A DNA stretch of 22,460 bases from CAYSRM01 sp964475205 (GTDB lineage: Bacteria > Verrucomicrobiota > Kiritimatiellia > UBA8416 > CAYSRM01), in assembly GCA_964475205.1 (NCBI GenBank), contig CAYYVQ010000054.1, positions 1 through 22,460 of the forward strand, in the 5' to 3' direction. A model generated the notes under the pieces. It had not been told where the DNA came from. It was given only the letters and a program-made list of their open reading frames with translations, and ran no database searches. Below, in pieces: positions 5,987 to 13,343 of this stretch. Each line of letters starts with the position of its first letter. Within the stretch, counting starts at the first letter, position 1. Both the position numbers and the translations under genes were made by a program.

Positions 5987-7928
5987 ATTCCTCTCCTTCG
6001 CAAAAACGCGCTTCAAGTTGATGCTCGTGGGGCAAAACGCCCTCAAGGGGGCTCAGCCTTGAGCGCATGTCGTTGTACTGGTCTTCAGAAATTTCCTGGT
6101 AAGGTGGCTGTTCGTAACCGTGTTTCTCATCGGGCAGAAAAGAGATTGCCTTGAGCCGGTCTTCGAAAGCCTCAAGAAGAACGCCGAGCTGTCCGCCTTC
6201 TTTTTCCGGGTCAAAAGTGGCAGTCGAGCTGACCTGGTTATCCGACCAGTATCTCTGCATCTGCGCGGCAAGGTCCAGTTTCTCCCACAAGGGCACCTGT
6301 TTTCGGCTCCTCTTCAGGTTCTCAGCATGCACCGGAAATTCTATCACAATCGAGTTTCCCGAGTATGCGTCCCCTTCCGTGTTGTACCCCGCCTTGCGGC
6401 ATTTCTCAACGAGGGGATGGCTCTCCTGAACACGAACCCGCCGGATATAAAAAGGCGCATATCCCCAATGAACCCCCGGAGTAGCCCCTGCCAGCAGACT
6501 GACCGTCCCCGAGGGCTTTATCGATGACAGCTTGATCGAGCGGGGTATGAAAAGGCTGTCTGAGAATTCCCTGTCCCACTGCCGAAGCTCATTGTAAGCG
6601 AGGTCGCACCAGTTGAGCATCTCTCGGTAGCCGATTCTGTTAATGGCCTGAACTACTCCGGTCATGGAACACCCCAGCCGCCTGTTGCGTTCCATAACCG
6701 CATTGGTCCGGCGGTTGAGTGTCGGAATCAGTGTAACAGTCTTGGCGTATTCGTAAGCCAATTTCAGCGTTTTAAGATAATCGCCTAAACTGTCGTGGCG
6801 CGCCGGGTAGGTTTCCACCAGGCAACACAGTTCCCTGTCCCACAAGGTCTGTTCCACACAGGGATTGCAGCCCATGGCCGCGGCATCCAGCTCATTTCGG
6901 GGCTCGCACATGCGCCCGTAAAATCGGGCATTGTTGAGCCAGAAGTATCCCGGTTCACCGCTTGATACCGTCTTATCTACTATCGGCGAATAGTCCATGC
7001 CCCGTTCGGCAAACACAGAATTGTTCGAGACCCACCTGTACTCCTTTGCCTTCCGGATGTCCTCCTTAAGATTGATAAACGATTCGTCCTCAGGGTTGCC
7101 CAGCGCAATCTGGGCCGACCGGCGTATCCCTCCTGCAACCACGCACCGGCCGATAATATTCATGATATCCACAATGAGCGTGGAATCGATTTTTGATCCC
7201 ACATAGCCTTCAAACAGAATTCGGAGATCCTCCAGCATCCGCTCCAGCGGTTCAGGCCCGCTGGCATAACCGCCGAAGCTCTTGAGTCTGCTCCCCTTCG
7301 GACGAACCTTGCTGTAATCCCATTCCGCGGGAAGAGACGCCTTGCCGACATAAGACAGGAGAACACGTTCCAGGGCGGCAGTCCAGCCTTCGCGGCTGTC
7401 TTCAATTGCGCGCACATCCCCTGAACGGACAGGCTGATCTATGGTTGCCTTGCCGCGGCCCAACGTATCAAAACCAACACCTACCCCAAGCATGGACATT
7501 TTAAACATCCATACGAACGGTTCGCTGAAATCTATATCAATATCTTTTGTAGAAACAAACCCGCAGTTATTCAGCGCTTCCCCGCCGCGCTCATACATGA
7601 ACCTCGTGCCCATAATCCATAAGCCGCGGCCCGGCGGGGTCCACTTGAAAGAAAACATTCTGTCATACGCATATTCTGCTCTCGCTTCCGCCTCCCGCTG
7701 ATTCCATGGAAGTCCCTGCTCAATACAGTAGATGCGTTGCACGGTATACATCCCCTCGATAACCCTCCTGCAAGTCTGCCACCATTCTTCGCCGTTTCTG
7801 CTGTATGTGCGAAGAAACGTCACACGTGAAAGCGCTCCGAATCCCCAGTCAACCGGCCGGTCCCGATACGACTCCAGGAATTCCTCTCTTATGTGGAAGG
7901 GGCCATATTTGTCTACGTCAATAATCAT
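5958..7928 (-). CDS. Adenosylcobalamin-dependent (class II) ribonucleoside-triphosphate reductase, monomeric
   Basis: 656 aa. Makes dNTPs from NTPs using adenosylcobalamin to generate a thiyl radical. It matches the Lactobacillus leichmannii-type monomeric enzyme: NNCGF (Cys122), NPCVEQ (Cys357, Glu359) and LCCLVE (Cys368), where the 11-residue Cys357-Cys368 spacing equals that of the known C408/C419. The C-terminal CEGEEC (Cys643/648) is the C-x4-C disulfide-relay pair. KPSGTVSLLAGATPGVH lies at about 471-487. It is shorter than the 739-aa reference, mostly before the radical-site cysteine. The ATG at 7928 lies 39 nt after the glutaredoxin-like gene, a probable reductant partner. Being B12-dependent, it does not need oxygen. 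Confidence 0.95.
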   Translation of the reverse strand: MIIDVDKYGPFHIREEFLESYRDRPVDWGFGALSRVTFLRTYSRNGEEWWQTCRRVIEGMYTVQRIYCIEQGLPWNQREAEARAEYAYDRMFSFKWTPPGRGLWIMGTRFMYERGGEALNNCGFVSTKDIDIDFSEPFVWMFKMSMLGVGVGFDTLGRGKATIDQPVRSGDVRAIEDSREGWTAALERVLLSYVGKASLPAEWDYSKVRPKGSRLKSFGGYASGPEPLERMLEDLRILFEGYVGSKIDSTLIVDIMNIIGRCVVAGGIRRSAQIALGNPEDESFINLKEDIRKAKEYRWVSNNSVFAERGMDYSPIVDKTVSSGEPGYFWLNNARFYGRMCEPRNELDAAAMGCNPCVEQTLWDRELCCLVETYPARHDSLGDYLKTLKLAYEYAKTVTLIPTLNRRTNAVMERNRRLGCSMTGVVQAINRIGYREMLNWCDLAYNELRQWDREFSDSLFIPRSIKLSSIKPSGTVSLLAGATPGVHWGYAPFYIRRVRVQESHPLVEKCRKAGYNTEGDAYSGNSIVIEFPVHAENLKRSRKQVPLWEKLDLAAQMQRYWSDNQVSSTATFDPEKEGGQLGVLLEAFEDRLKAISFLPDEKHGYEQPPYQEISEDQYNDMRSRLSPLEGVLPHEHQLEARFCEGEECEISPQNHG

Positions 7929-7967
7929 CGTAATCCGTATAAGAAAAGAAGAATCCTCGCCTGCGTC

Positions 7968-8240
7968 TTACTCATCGCAATAGCATGCATCCGACTGGAA
8001 TTTCTCCCACTGTTCCTTAAAACTCTGCAATTTTCCGATATGCTCGGCTATGGGGTTATGACCCGTCACAACCTTGCCGTTATCATCGAGTTTTGGCATG
8101 GTCCCTCCTCTCTGCTCTGCCTGTGCGTCATTTTCCTGGCCAACAACAGTCACGGTCTTATGGGCAAGCGACAGTTCCTGCAATCTTTCCTCAATGACTG
8201 CACAATCATTACAGTTCTTGTTCCGGTAAAACGTGATCAT
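7968..8240 (-). CDS. Glutaredoxin/NrdH-like redox protein
   Basis: 90 aa thioredoxin-fold protein. CNDC at residues 10-13 follows a beta strand (MITFYRN), and TMPKL (cis-Pro at about 49) matches the glutaredoxin TVP position. GKVVTGHNPIAEHI resembles the terminal helix. It ends with an unusual ACYCDE, a second pair of cysteines (86, 88). It sits directly upstream of the class II reductase, so the simplest role is to reduce that enzyme's C-terminal disulfide. The start ATG at 8240 has only a distant AAAGGTG, so it is probable rather than certain. Confidence 0.85.
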   Translation of the reverse strand: MITFYRNKNCNDCAVIEERLQELSLAHKTVTVVGQENDAQAEQRGGTMPKLDDNGKVVTGHNPIAEHIGKLQSFKEQWEKFQSDACYCDE

Positions 8241-8274
8241 ATTTTCAACGCACCTTTAATCTGCGCACTCTCAT

Positions 8275-8302
8275 TACGAAGTTGATGAACAAATCAAGTT
8301 AA
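8275..8302 (+). repeat. 28-bp direct repeat, copy 1
   Basis: The sequence beginning TACGAAGTTGATGAAC matches 11205-11232 at about 25 of 28 positions in the same orientation. Both copies lie in non-coding DNA. They bracket the acidic protein and the GT39 gene. Confidence 0.7.
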
Positions 8303-8389
8303 TTAAGCGAAGGCTGGCAATTGACTGTTTTTTCCCTCTTCAACCAATGACTTTCTCCCCGCTTGATTATTGAACATTCTCCCCCAGTA

Positions 8390-8414
8390 CAGCAGGTTAT
8401 CCCGTAACCTGCTG
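8390..8414 (+). terminator. Strong hairpin with downstream T-rich run (plus-strand terminator candidate)
   Basis: CAGCAGGTTA (8390-8399) pairs perfectly with TAACCTGCTG (8405-8414) across a 5-nt loop. It is followed on the plus strand by GCCTTTTCGCGTTTTTT. Flanking genes are on the minus strand, so as a terminator it would end an unannotated plus-strand transcript. On the minus strand it would instead be a 5'-leader hairpin of the glutaredoxin/reductase message. The surrounding 298-nt gap 8241-8538 holds this, the 28-bp repeat, and otherwise nothing I recognise. Confidence 0.55.
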
Positions 8415-8538
8415 GCCTTTTCGCGTTTTTTAGAGAATTTCGCAGTTAACTCTTCTTCTCTTTTATTCTATTCAAGCATATTCACAAGATTGGCGGTTAT
8501 CTTCTGCTCTTCTTTGATCATTGGACATTCCGTGTTTA

Positions 8539-8943
8539 TCATTGAATGTTCTCTCTGTCTTCTTCACCTTCACGCCTGCTCCGGAGCATGCGGTCGTGTT
8601 CCGCTTCCCGGACCCCTTCACGCGCTTCCTCCTCAGCCAGCGACTGCTCGTCGTTCTGCCTGCTTTCTTTGACCTCGTGTCCGGTATCCACTGCAATGTC
8701 GCCCGTCGCGCGGGTGGCAACAACGTTAGATTCCATATCCTGCGACGAAAGAGCAAATTCTTCATCCATGAGCTCTTTCTTCGCCATGTTCCGGTCTTCC
8801 TCGGTCACTTCATCTTCCGACCTGCCGTCAATCAAGGCAAGTTCTCCGGCTCTTTTCTCCAGCATTTCAACCGTGACAACCCCGGCATCCTTTCCATGAA
8901 TTTCTATGCGTCCTTCCTGTTCTTCAGGTTTCTTCTCCAGCAT
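8539..8943 (-). CDS. Hypothetical small acidic protein
   Basis: 134 aa, starting at the ATG at 8943 with a near-perfect GGAGGA Shine-Dalgarno. The open frame to 9021 has no such support. The protein is highly charged and hydrophilic: an N-terminal MLEKKPEEQEG, a central IDGRSEDEVTEEDRNMAKKE block, then ATRATGDIAVDTGHEVKESR and a C-terminal coiled-coil-like Glu/Arg region (AEEEAREGVREAEHDRMLRS). There are no membrane segments and no cysteines. I do not recognise a family. Composition resembles intrinsically disordered stress-type proteins, but no function can be assigned. It lies 113 nt downstream of the GT39 gene on the same strand and inside the 28-bp direct repeats. Confidence 0.7.
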   Translation of the reverse strand: MLEKKPEEQEGRIEIHGKDAGVVTVEMLEKRAGELALIDGRSEDEVTEEDRNMAKKELMDEEFALSSQDMESNVVATRATGDIAVDTGHEVKESRQNDEQSLAEEEAREGVREAEHDRMLRSRREGEEDRENIQ

Positions 8944-9056
8944 CTTAACTCCTCCTTGATTCCGTTTATTCCTACGATATATTAAGACAACCCTGCCGGA
9001 AATAAGGAGGCCCCCGATCATTCAATTCGAAAGTCCTGACTCCAGAACGAAAGCGG

Positions 9057-11048
9057 TCACCTGACTGCGCCGATATGAAATTCTTCCACAGCGAGGCCGG
9101 CAGCGTCCGTCGCGGCTTGTTCCAAACCTGCAAGCGACAGCGCCACATCGATATTATGGCGGATGGAAGCTGCTCGAGGCGAAATCTTCCGGGCGCGCCG
9201 CAACAGTCCGAGCGCCTCTTCGAATTGATTCCCGCGCGCCTTGCAGATGCCAAGCAGTTCCAGGACATAGCTGTCCGCGGGATCCAGCGCTTCTGCCCGC
9301 CGCAATACCTTTTCCGCTTCCTCATCCCTTCCCGTCTGCAAGAGGCAGTACCCCATGCCTTTCAGAGACAGGAGATCATACGGTTTGGCTTTTAAAGCAG
9401 TCAGGAAATGGGCGGCTGCAGCTTTAAAATCCTCGCGCTCAGCCAGCATCAGCCCCAGGTTGGTATGCGCGTCCTCGTGATCCGGACACAGCAACAGCGT
9501 TTTCCGGTATTCCTGAATCGCCCGATCTGTTTGCCCCGTAAGATGAGCGCCCAGTCCCCGATCATAGCGCCATTTGGTCCAGTCAGGATCGCACCGAATC
9601 CACGGAATGCGAGTCAGGCCGCCGACTATAAGCAGCATTGCACTCAACACAACCGCACAGCGGAAGCGGCGCTCAGCAAACAGCCGGACCAACCGGACCA
9701 CAGCATGCGCCGCGAATAGAAGCAGAATGACAACGACCGGAACACGAAACATTCCCACAACAAAGAATACAGAAAAGCTTAGCGCGTATGTAAGCGCCAG
9801 ACATGCTGTTATCGCCGCAAAACCCGCCTGCCGGTGCGCCTGGAGACGCGAAGCAATGTCTTCCTTCCGGCGGCGCGAATCGGCGGCGATCGCCGCAAAA
9901 CCCACAATAGCCAGAGCCAGAACCGAAGCGAAATCGCCGGGAAGGTTTCTTAGAACCCCGGAATGCAAGCGATCGCAATGAATTTCCCTGTTGTGGCCGA
10001 TTTCCTGGGGCGACCAGAAAAGAATGAAGCGCTTGAGCGTCAACCCGGCAAATTCGATTGGATTTGACCCGATGTATCGCAACGCCTGCCGGGCATACCA
10101 CGCGGACACCTCCGAGTGGGCCATGGTCCGGCCAAGCCGGCCTTCCAGTTCTCTGACAATTCTTGGATAGTCAAAGCAACTCTCGAACGAACGCACCAAT
10201 GGAGCATCGCTTACGAAAAACCCTGTAGATGCCTCGTTATTGCCAAGATATAAATTAATCCCCGCGTTCGAGGAAATCAGCACCGCATCACGCGCCAACA
10301 CGGCGTTGCGGATCGCGGACGGCATCACAGCCAATCCCGCGCCGAGACAGACACTCAGCACGGCGGCCCGCAGGCGTCGGCCGGCGGGAAGATATCCTGT
10401 TCGAAGCCAAAGCCAACCTATCAGCGCTGGCAGAAAGAGAAGCATATTCGGCCGCACCAAAGCGAACAATCCGACCAGCACACCGGCGAGGAAGGCAGGA
10501 AACGCAGAAACACAACTACTGAGCCGGGCAAATACATGCCCCAGGCACAACAAAAGAAATACAAGAAGCGCCGGCTCCTGCAATTGCCCTTCGAAATAGA
10601 CAAAGGCCCAGTATACAGCCATGAACAACGCAAATAACCATGCAGTCGGCCTGCCGAAAATACGGCGCCCGAGAAAGAAAGCCAACACAATGTTAACCAG
10701 CCCCATCGTCATCTGAAGAAACCGTGTCCACCACGCGTCACCACCGGTAATACGGTAGAGCAACGCCAGAAAACAGGGATATCCCGGCGGCCGCAGATAG
10801 GCTTTTGATCTGAAATCGGAAAGAAAACGGTACCCGGTTTCATCACCGCGCAATGACCAGTCGTCCAGGGCCATACCACGCGCAAGGTAGTCGTTGAAAC
10901 GGGCATCCACTGACGGCACAGAAAAATCGGGCGTTGCCGAAAGCTCATCAAGATACTGCACACGTATCACACCGCCGAGCAGGACGACCGCCGTCAAAAT
11001 GATCCAGTCCGCGCGTCTCAACGCGTTTCGCATGTGGTTCTCGTGCAT
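9057..11048 (-). CDS. GT39/PMT-like membrane glycosyltransferase with C-terminal TPR repeats
   Basis: 663 aa. The first about 480 residues are a polytopic membrane protein. After the first helix comes an acidic lumenal/periplasmic loop (SVDARFNDYLARGMALDDW), then RPPGYPCFLALLYRITGG, typical of the GT39/ArnT/PMT superfamily using polyprenyl-phosphate sugars. Several hydrophobic helices follow. Residues about 499-640 contain four TPR-like repeats (for example YRKTLLLCPDHEDAHTNLGL, LKAKPYDLLSLKGMGYCLLQ and LDPADSYVLELLGICKARGN), suggesting protein-protein docking or acceptor recruitment. The likely role is transfer of a sugar from a lipid carrier to a protein or envelope glycan; donor and acceptor are unknown. 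The start is uncertain: ATG at 11048 or five codons later, both with weak ribosome binding sites. Confidence 0.8.
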   Translation of the reverse strand: MHENHMRNALRRADWIILTAVVLLGGVIRVQYLDELSATPDFSVPSVDARFNDYLARGMALDDWSLRGDETGYRFLSDFRSKAYLRPPGYPCFLALLYRITGGDAWWTRFLQMTMGLVNIVLAFFLGRRIFGRPTAWLFALFMAVYWAFVYFEGQLQEPALLVFLLLCLGHVFARLSSCVSAFPAFLAGVLVGLFALVRPNMLLFLPALIGWLWLRTGYLPAGRRLRAAVLSVCLGAGLAVMPSAIRNAVLARDAVLISSNAGINLYLGNNEASTGFFVSDAPLVRSFESCFDYPRIVRELEGRLGRTMAHSEVSAWYARQALRYIGSNPIEFAGLTLKRFILFWSPQEIGHNREIHCDRLHSGVLRNLPGDFASVLALAIVGFAAIAADSRRRKEDIASRLQAHRQAGFAAITACLALTYALSFSVFFVVGMFRVPVVVILLLFAAHAVVRLVRLFAERRFRCAVVLSAMLLIVGGLTRIPWIRCDPDWTKWRYDRGLGAHLTGQTDRAIQEYRKTLLLCPDHEDAHTNLGLMLAEREDFKAAAAHFLTALKAKPYDLLSLKGMGYCLLQTGRDEEAEKVLRRAEALDPADSYVLELLGICKARGNQFEEALGLLRRARKISPRAASIRHNIDVALSLAGLEQAATDAAGLAVEEFHIGAVR

Positions 11049-11146
11049 TGATTCTCACATGAAAGCTCGCGGTCACGAGCAAATTTCAACAGAAATTTCT
11101 CATAATGACAACTATGGGTCAGGTCATATGTATAAGCTTCTTGCAA

Positions 11147-11172
11147 ATAACATGTGGCATTGGACATGTTAT
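11147..11172. promoter_or_regulatory. 9-bp perfect dyad, operator candidate in a divergent intergenic region
   Basis: ATAACATGT (11147-11155) is the exact reverse complement of ACATGTTAT (11164-11172), with an 8-nt spacer. It lies in the 442-nt gap (11049-11490) between the divergent GT39 and MFS genes, about 100 nt from the GT39 start. The length and symmetry fit a dimeric regulator site; it could also be a hairpin. The rest of the gap holds a 28-bp repeat copy and a 12-nt match to the RAYT repeat. Confidence 0.4.
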
Positions 11173-11204
11173 ATAGGCGTTGTCTCAAAAGGTATTTTCG
11201 GCCA

Positions 11205-11232
11205 TACGAAGTTGATGAATAGATCAGGTTAA
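11205..11232 (+). repeat. 28-bp direct repeat, copy 2
   Basis: Matches 8275-8302 at about 25 of 28 positions (TACGAAGTTGATGAA, one base, then A-A/G-ATCA-A/G-GTTAA) in the same orientation. Similarity does not extend far on either side. Confidence 0.7.
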
Positions 11233-11490
11233 ACAGCTTTCACTACGACAGGAGATAAACTTGCCGACATGTGCGACATCCAGGATAATAGCCGACCAGT
11301 CCACGAATGGCAACCTGTTTTTGCTCTCTCTGTTCCCGACACCAGGTATGCAGGCAAAGAAACCGGGTAACAGACGTGCATCCATTTTAAAAATAGCTTT
11401 TTCGATGGCATCGCATGTCGAGACGTGGTACAGCCTACACTCTTACACGACAATACCCCGGAAAAAGAGAGAAGGAGAATGGTTATTTGA

Positions 11491-12783
11491 ATGACAGGAT
11501 TGGGTTTACTTTTCAAGGGGAATAAAACAAAGTTTTCCACCGCCTTGAGTTCCGAAGAAAAAAAGGCAGGCCGGCGGCTGTTCAGACATTTTTTCACCTT
11601 AAACGGCATCTCGATAGGATGCCTGATGAATCATGTTCTTGTCTTATATGCAATCCGCAACGGACTGAACGATGCCATGGTCGCTGTTATGGCATCTTTT
11701 GTTCATCTGAGCATGCCTTTTATGCTCCTGGCTAAACCTGCCATATCCCGATTCGGCGCCGCCCGTGTCAGGGGCATGGGGTGGTTCCTGCGTTATATTT
11801 CAGCAGCGTTCCTTATTTTTGTCCCTGTATTGGCGGCCACTGCTTCCCAGGCAGCGACAACCGCACTGGTCATGACCAGCACTTTCGGTTTTGCTGTTTT
11901 CAGGGCCCTGGGAATGGCCGCCCATACGCCTTTACTCGGCGAGGTGACTGAACCTGCGGAACGCGGCAGCTTTCTTTCTCAGGTTATGATCCGTAATGAA
12001 ATCTCTTATCTGTTTACGATGTTCTTTATAATTGTTGTTTTGCGGTTTCTGGATGAACTGTGGGTATACCAGATTATAATAGGCGCTGGTTGTGCGATAG
12101 GGTTTTATGCAAGCACGATAATAGTCCGGGTCCCGGAATCCACAGCCCCTTTTCAATCGGCCAGAAAGCCATATGCTGAGATTTTAAGCAGCCTCTGGGA
12201 AAATGTCCGGAGCAGAAAGCTTATGTTTGCCTGGTGTGCCGCCATGGTTTCTCATGTTGTTATCGTTCCGTTTATGATTATAGCGGTAAAAAACGGTTAT
12301 GATGTATCTGATTTTGCCGCCCTGGGATTCGCTCTTATACTTATTCTGGGCGGGGTGGTTTCCGGTTATGTAAACCGAAAAATATCCGACCGGTTTCAAG
12401 CGCGGACGCTGCTTATCAGCTATTGTATAGGATTGATGGCTGTGTCCCTTTTCTGGGGGCTGGCTCCGGATGTTTATATACCGTTGGCTATAGGGACTGT
12501 TTTTTTTGTTGCCGGTTTTTGCAAGATGGGCAGCATAATTGGCATAAGTAAATATTTTCTTGAGACAATTCCCCCTGTGGAACGAGTCGGCAATGCTTTG
12601 ATTATGCGGATAGCTGCCGGAACCGCGGCCGGATTGGGCGCTTCGGTGGTCGGCGGGGGGCTCCTGGGCTTTCTGTCCGGCCTCGATCTCGATAGACTTG
12701 ATGTTTACCGCTGGTATTTCATGATAATCCTGGGTCCGCTCGGGTTGTTACTTCTTGTATTAAGAAAACTTGAAAACGACTGA
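11491..12783 (+). CDS. Major facilitator superfamily (MFS) transporter
   Basis: 430 aa with about 11-12 hydrophobic segments. A charged 30-residue N-terminus is followed by the first helix (LNGISIGCLMNHVLVLYAI). The loop LAKPAISRFGAARVRGMGWF (about 80-100) is in the position of the MFS A-motif. A central cytoplasmic loop (about 218-235) separates the two six-helix halves, and VNRKISDRFQARTLL (about 293-307) is the second-half counterpart. It probably acts as a secondary transporter in the inner membrane. The substrate is unknown, and it differs from typical sugar-cation symporters. GGAG lies 13 nt before the ATG, an unusually long gap. A three-codon ATG-GTT-ATT-TGA sits between them, ending directly before the ATG. 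Confidence 0.85.
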   Translation: MTGLGLLFKGNKTKFSTALSSEEKKAGRRLFRHFFTLNGISIGCLMNHVLVLYAIRNGLNDAMVAVMASFVHLSMPFMLLAKPAISRFGAARVRGMGWFLRYISAAFLIFVPVLAATASQAATTALVMTSTFGFAVFRALGMAAHTPLLGEVTEPAERGSFLSQVMIRNEISYLFTMFFIIVVLRFLDELWVYQIIIGAGCAIGFYASTIIVRVPESTAPFQSARKPYAEILSSLWENVRSRKLMFAWCAAMVSHVVIVPFMIIAVKNGYDVSDFAALGFALILILGGVVSGYVNRKISDRFQARTLLISYCIGLMAVSLFWGLAPDVYIPLAIGTVFFVAGFCKMGSIIGISKYFLETIPPVERVGNALIMRIAAGTAAGLGASVVGGGLLGFLSGLDLDRLDVYRWYFMIILGPLGLLLLVLRKLEND

Positions 12784-13343
12784 GAAAAAGCGGTGGAATC
12801 CGCATCCCCTTGCGCCGGATTTGATATCGACATAGCAATCAAATGGCTCAGGCGCAAATACAACCCGCCGGGTCGTTGAAAACGAACTGTTGCTTGATCA
12901 AACACTATTGCTACGCAACAGCAACATAACCACTTTGGCTGTGTTCTGCTCTCACGCGATCTGCCTGCTGCATCGGAGCACAAGAACGTAAAACGATTCA
13001 GAAATCGAATATTGATCGAATCCTCCTCCGCTCTCGTCGCCTCTCTCGTCAACCGATTTGCCAATACGCGACACCAGACACCGAGGAACGCACACCCGTG
13101 TATCAGAATGTGGATATTGGCTGCGCCACTTGCTCCGGCGAAGCAAGTAAGATACAATCGGCGTTCATTTTTTACTTTGTTGCCGGATTCCCTTGTATCC
13201 TTTCGCGTTATTCAGAGACAAAAACCGAGGATAAAAAAATCAGGGACGATCGTTCATGAAGCTGAGACAAATGTAAAGACTGTGAAAACCATGATAAAAT
13301 CATGACAATTATGTGTTATTTTTTGTTTTAAAGGAGATAGTCA
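12784..13343. other. 560-nt non-coding gap
   Basis: No gene with a ribosome binding site or recognisable protein on either strand. It contains a 7-bp hairpin, ACTTGCT (13128-13134) with AGCAAGT (13142-13148), and a palindrome at 13290-13304 near the nitronate monooxygenase start. A minus-strand open frame (12705-13157) is composition-driven and lacks any family signature. Confidence 0.6.
13290..13304. promoter_or_regulatory. Palindrome CATGAT-AAA-ATCATG upstream of the flavoprotein gene
   Basis: A 6-bp perfect dyad with a 3-nt centre, 40 nt before the ATG at 13344. The AT-rich centre could double as a -10-like region. It is a candidate operator or promoter element; no matching -35 element is convincing. 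Confidence 0.3.

Noticed and set aside
8241..8538. Cobalamin riboswitch upstream of the B12-dependent reductase
   Set aside because: I looked for the B12-box and the conserved core, which often precede class II reductases, and did not find them. A covariance search would settle it.
12705..13157. Minus-strand frame in the MFS/flavoprotein gap
   Set aside because: Irregular composition, no ribosome binding site and no recognisable domain; about 80 bases also overlap the MFS gene.
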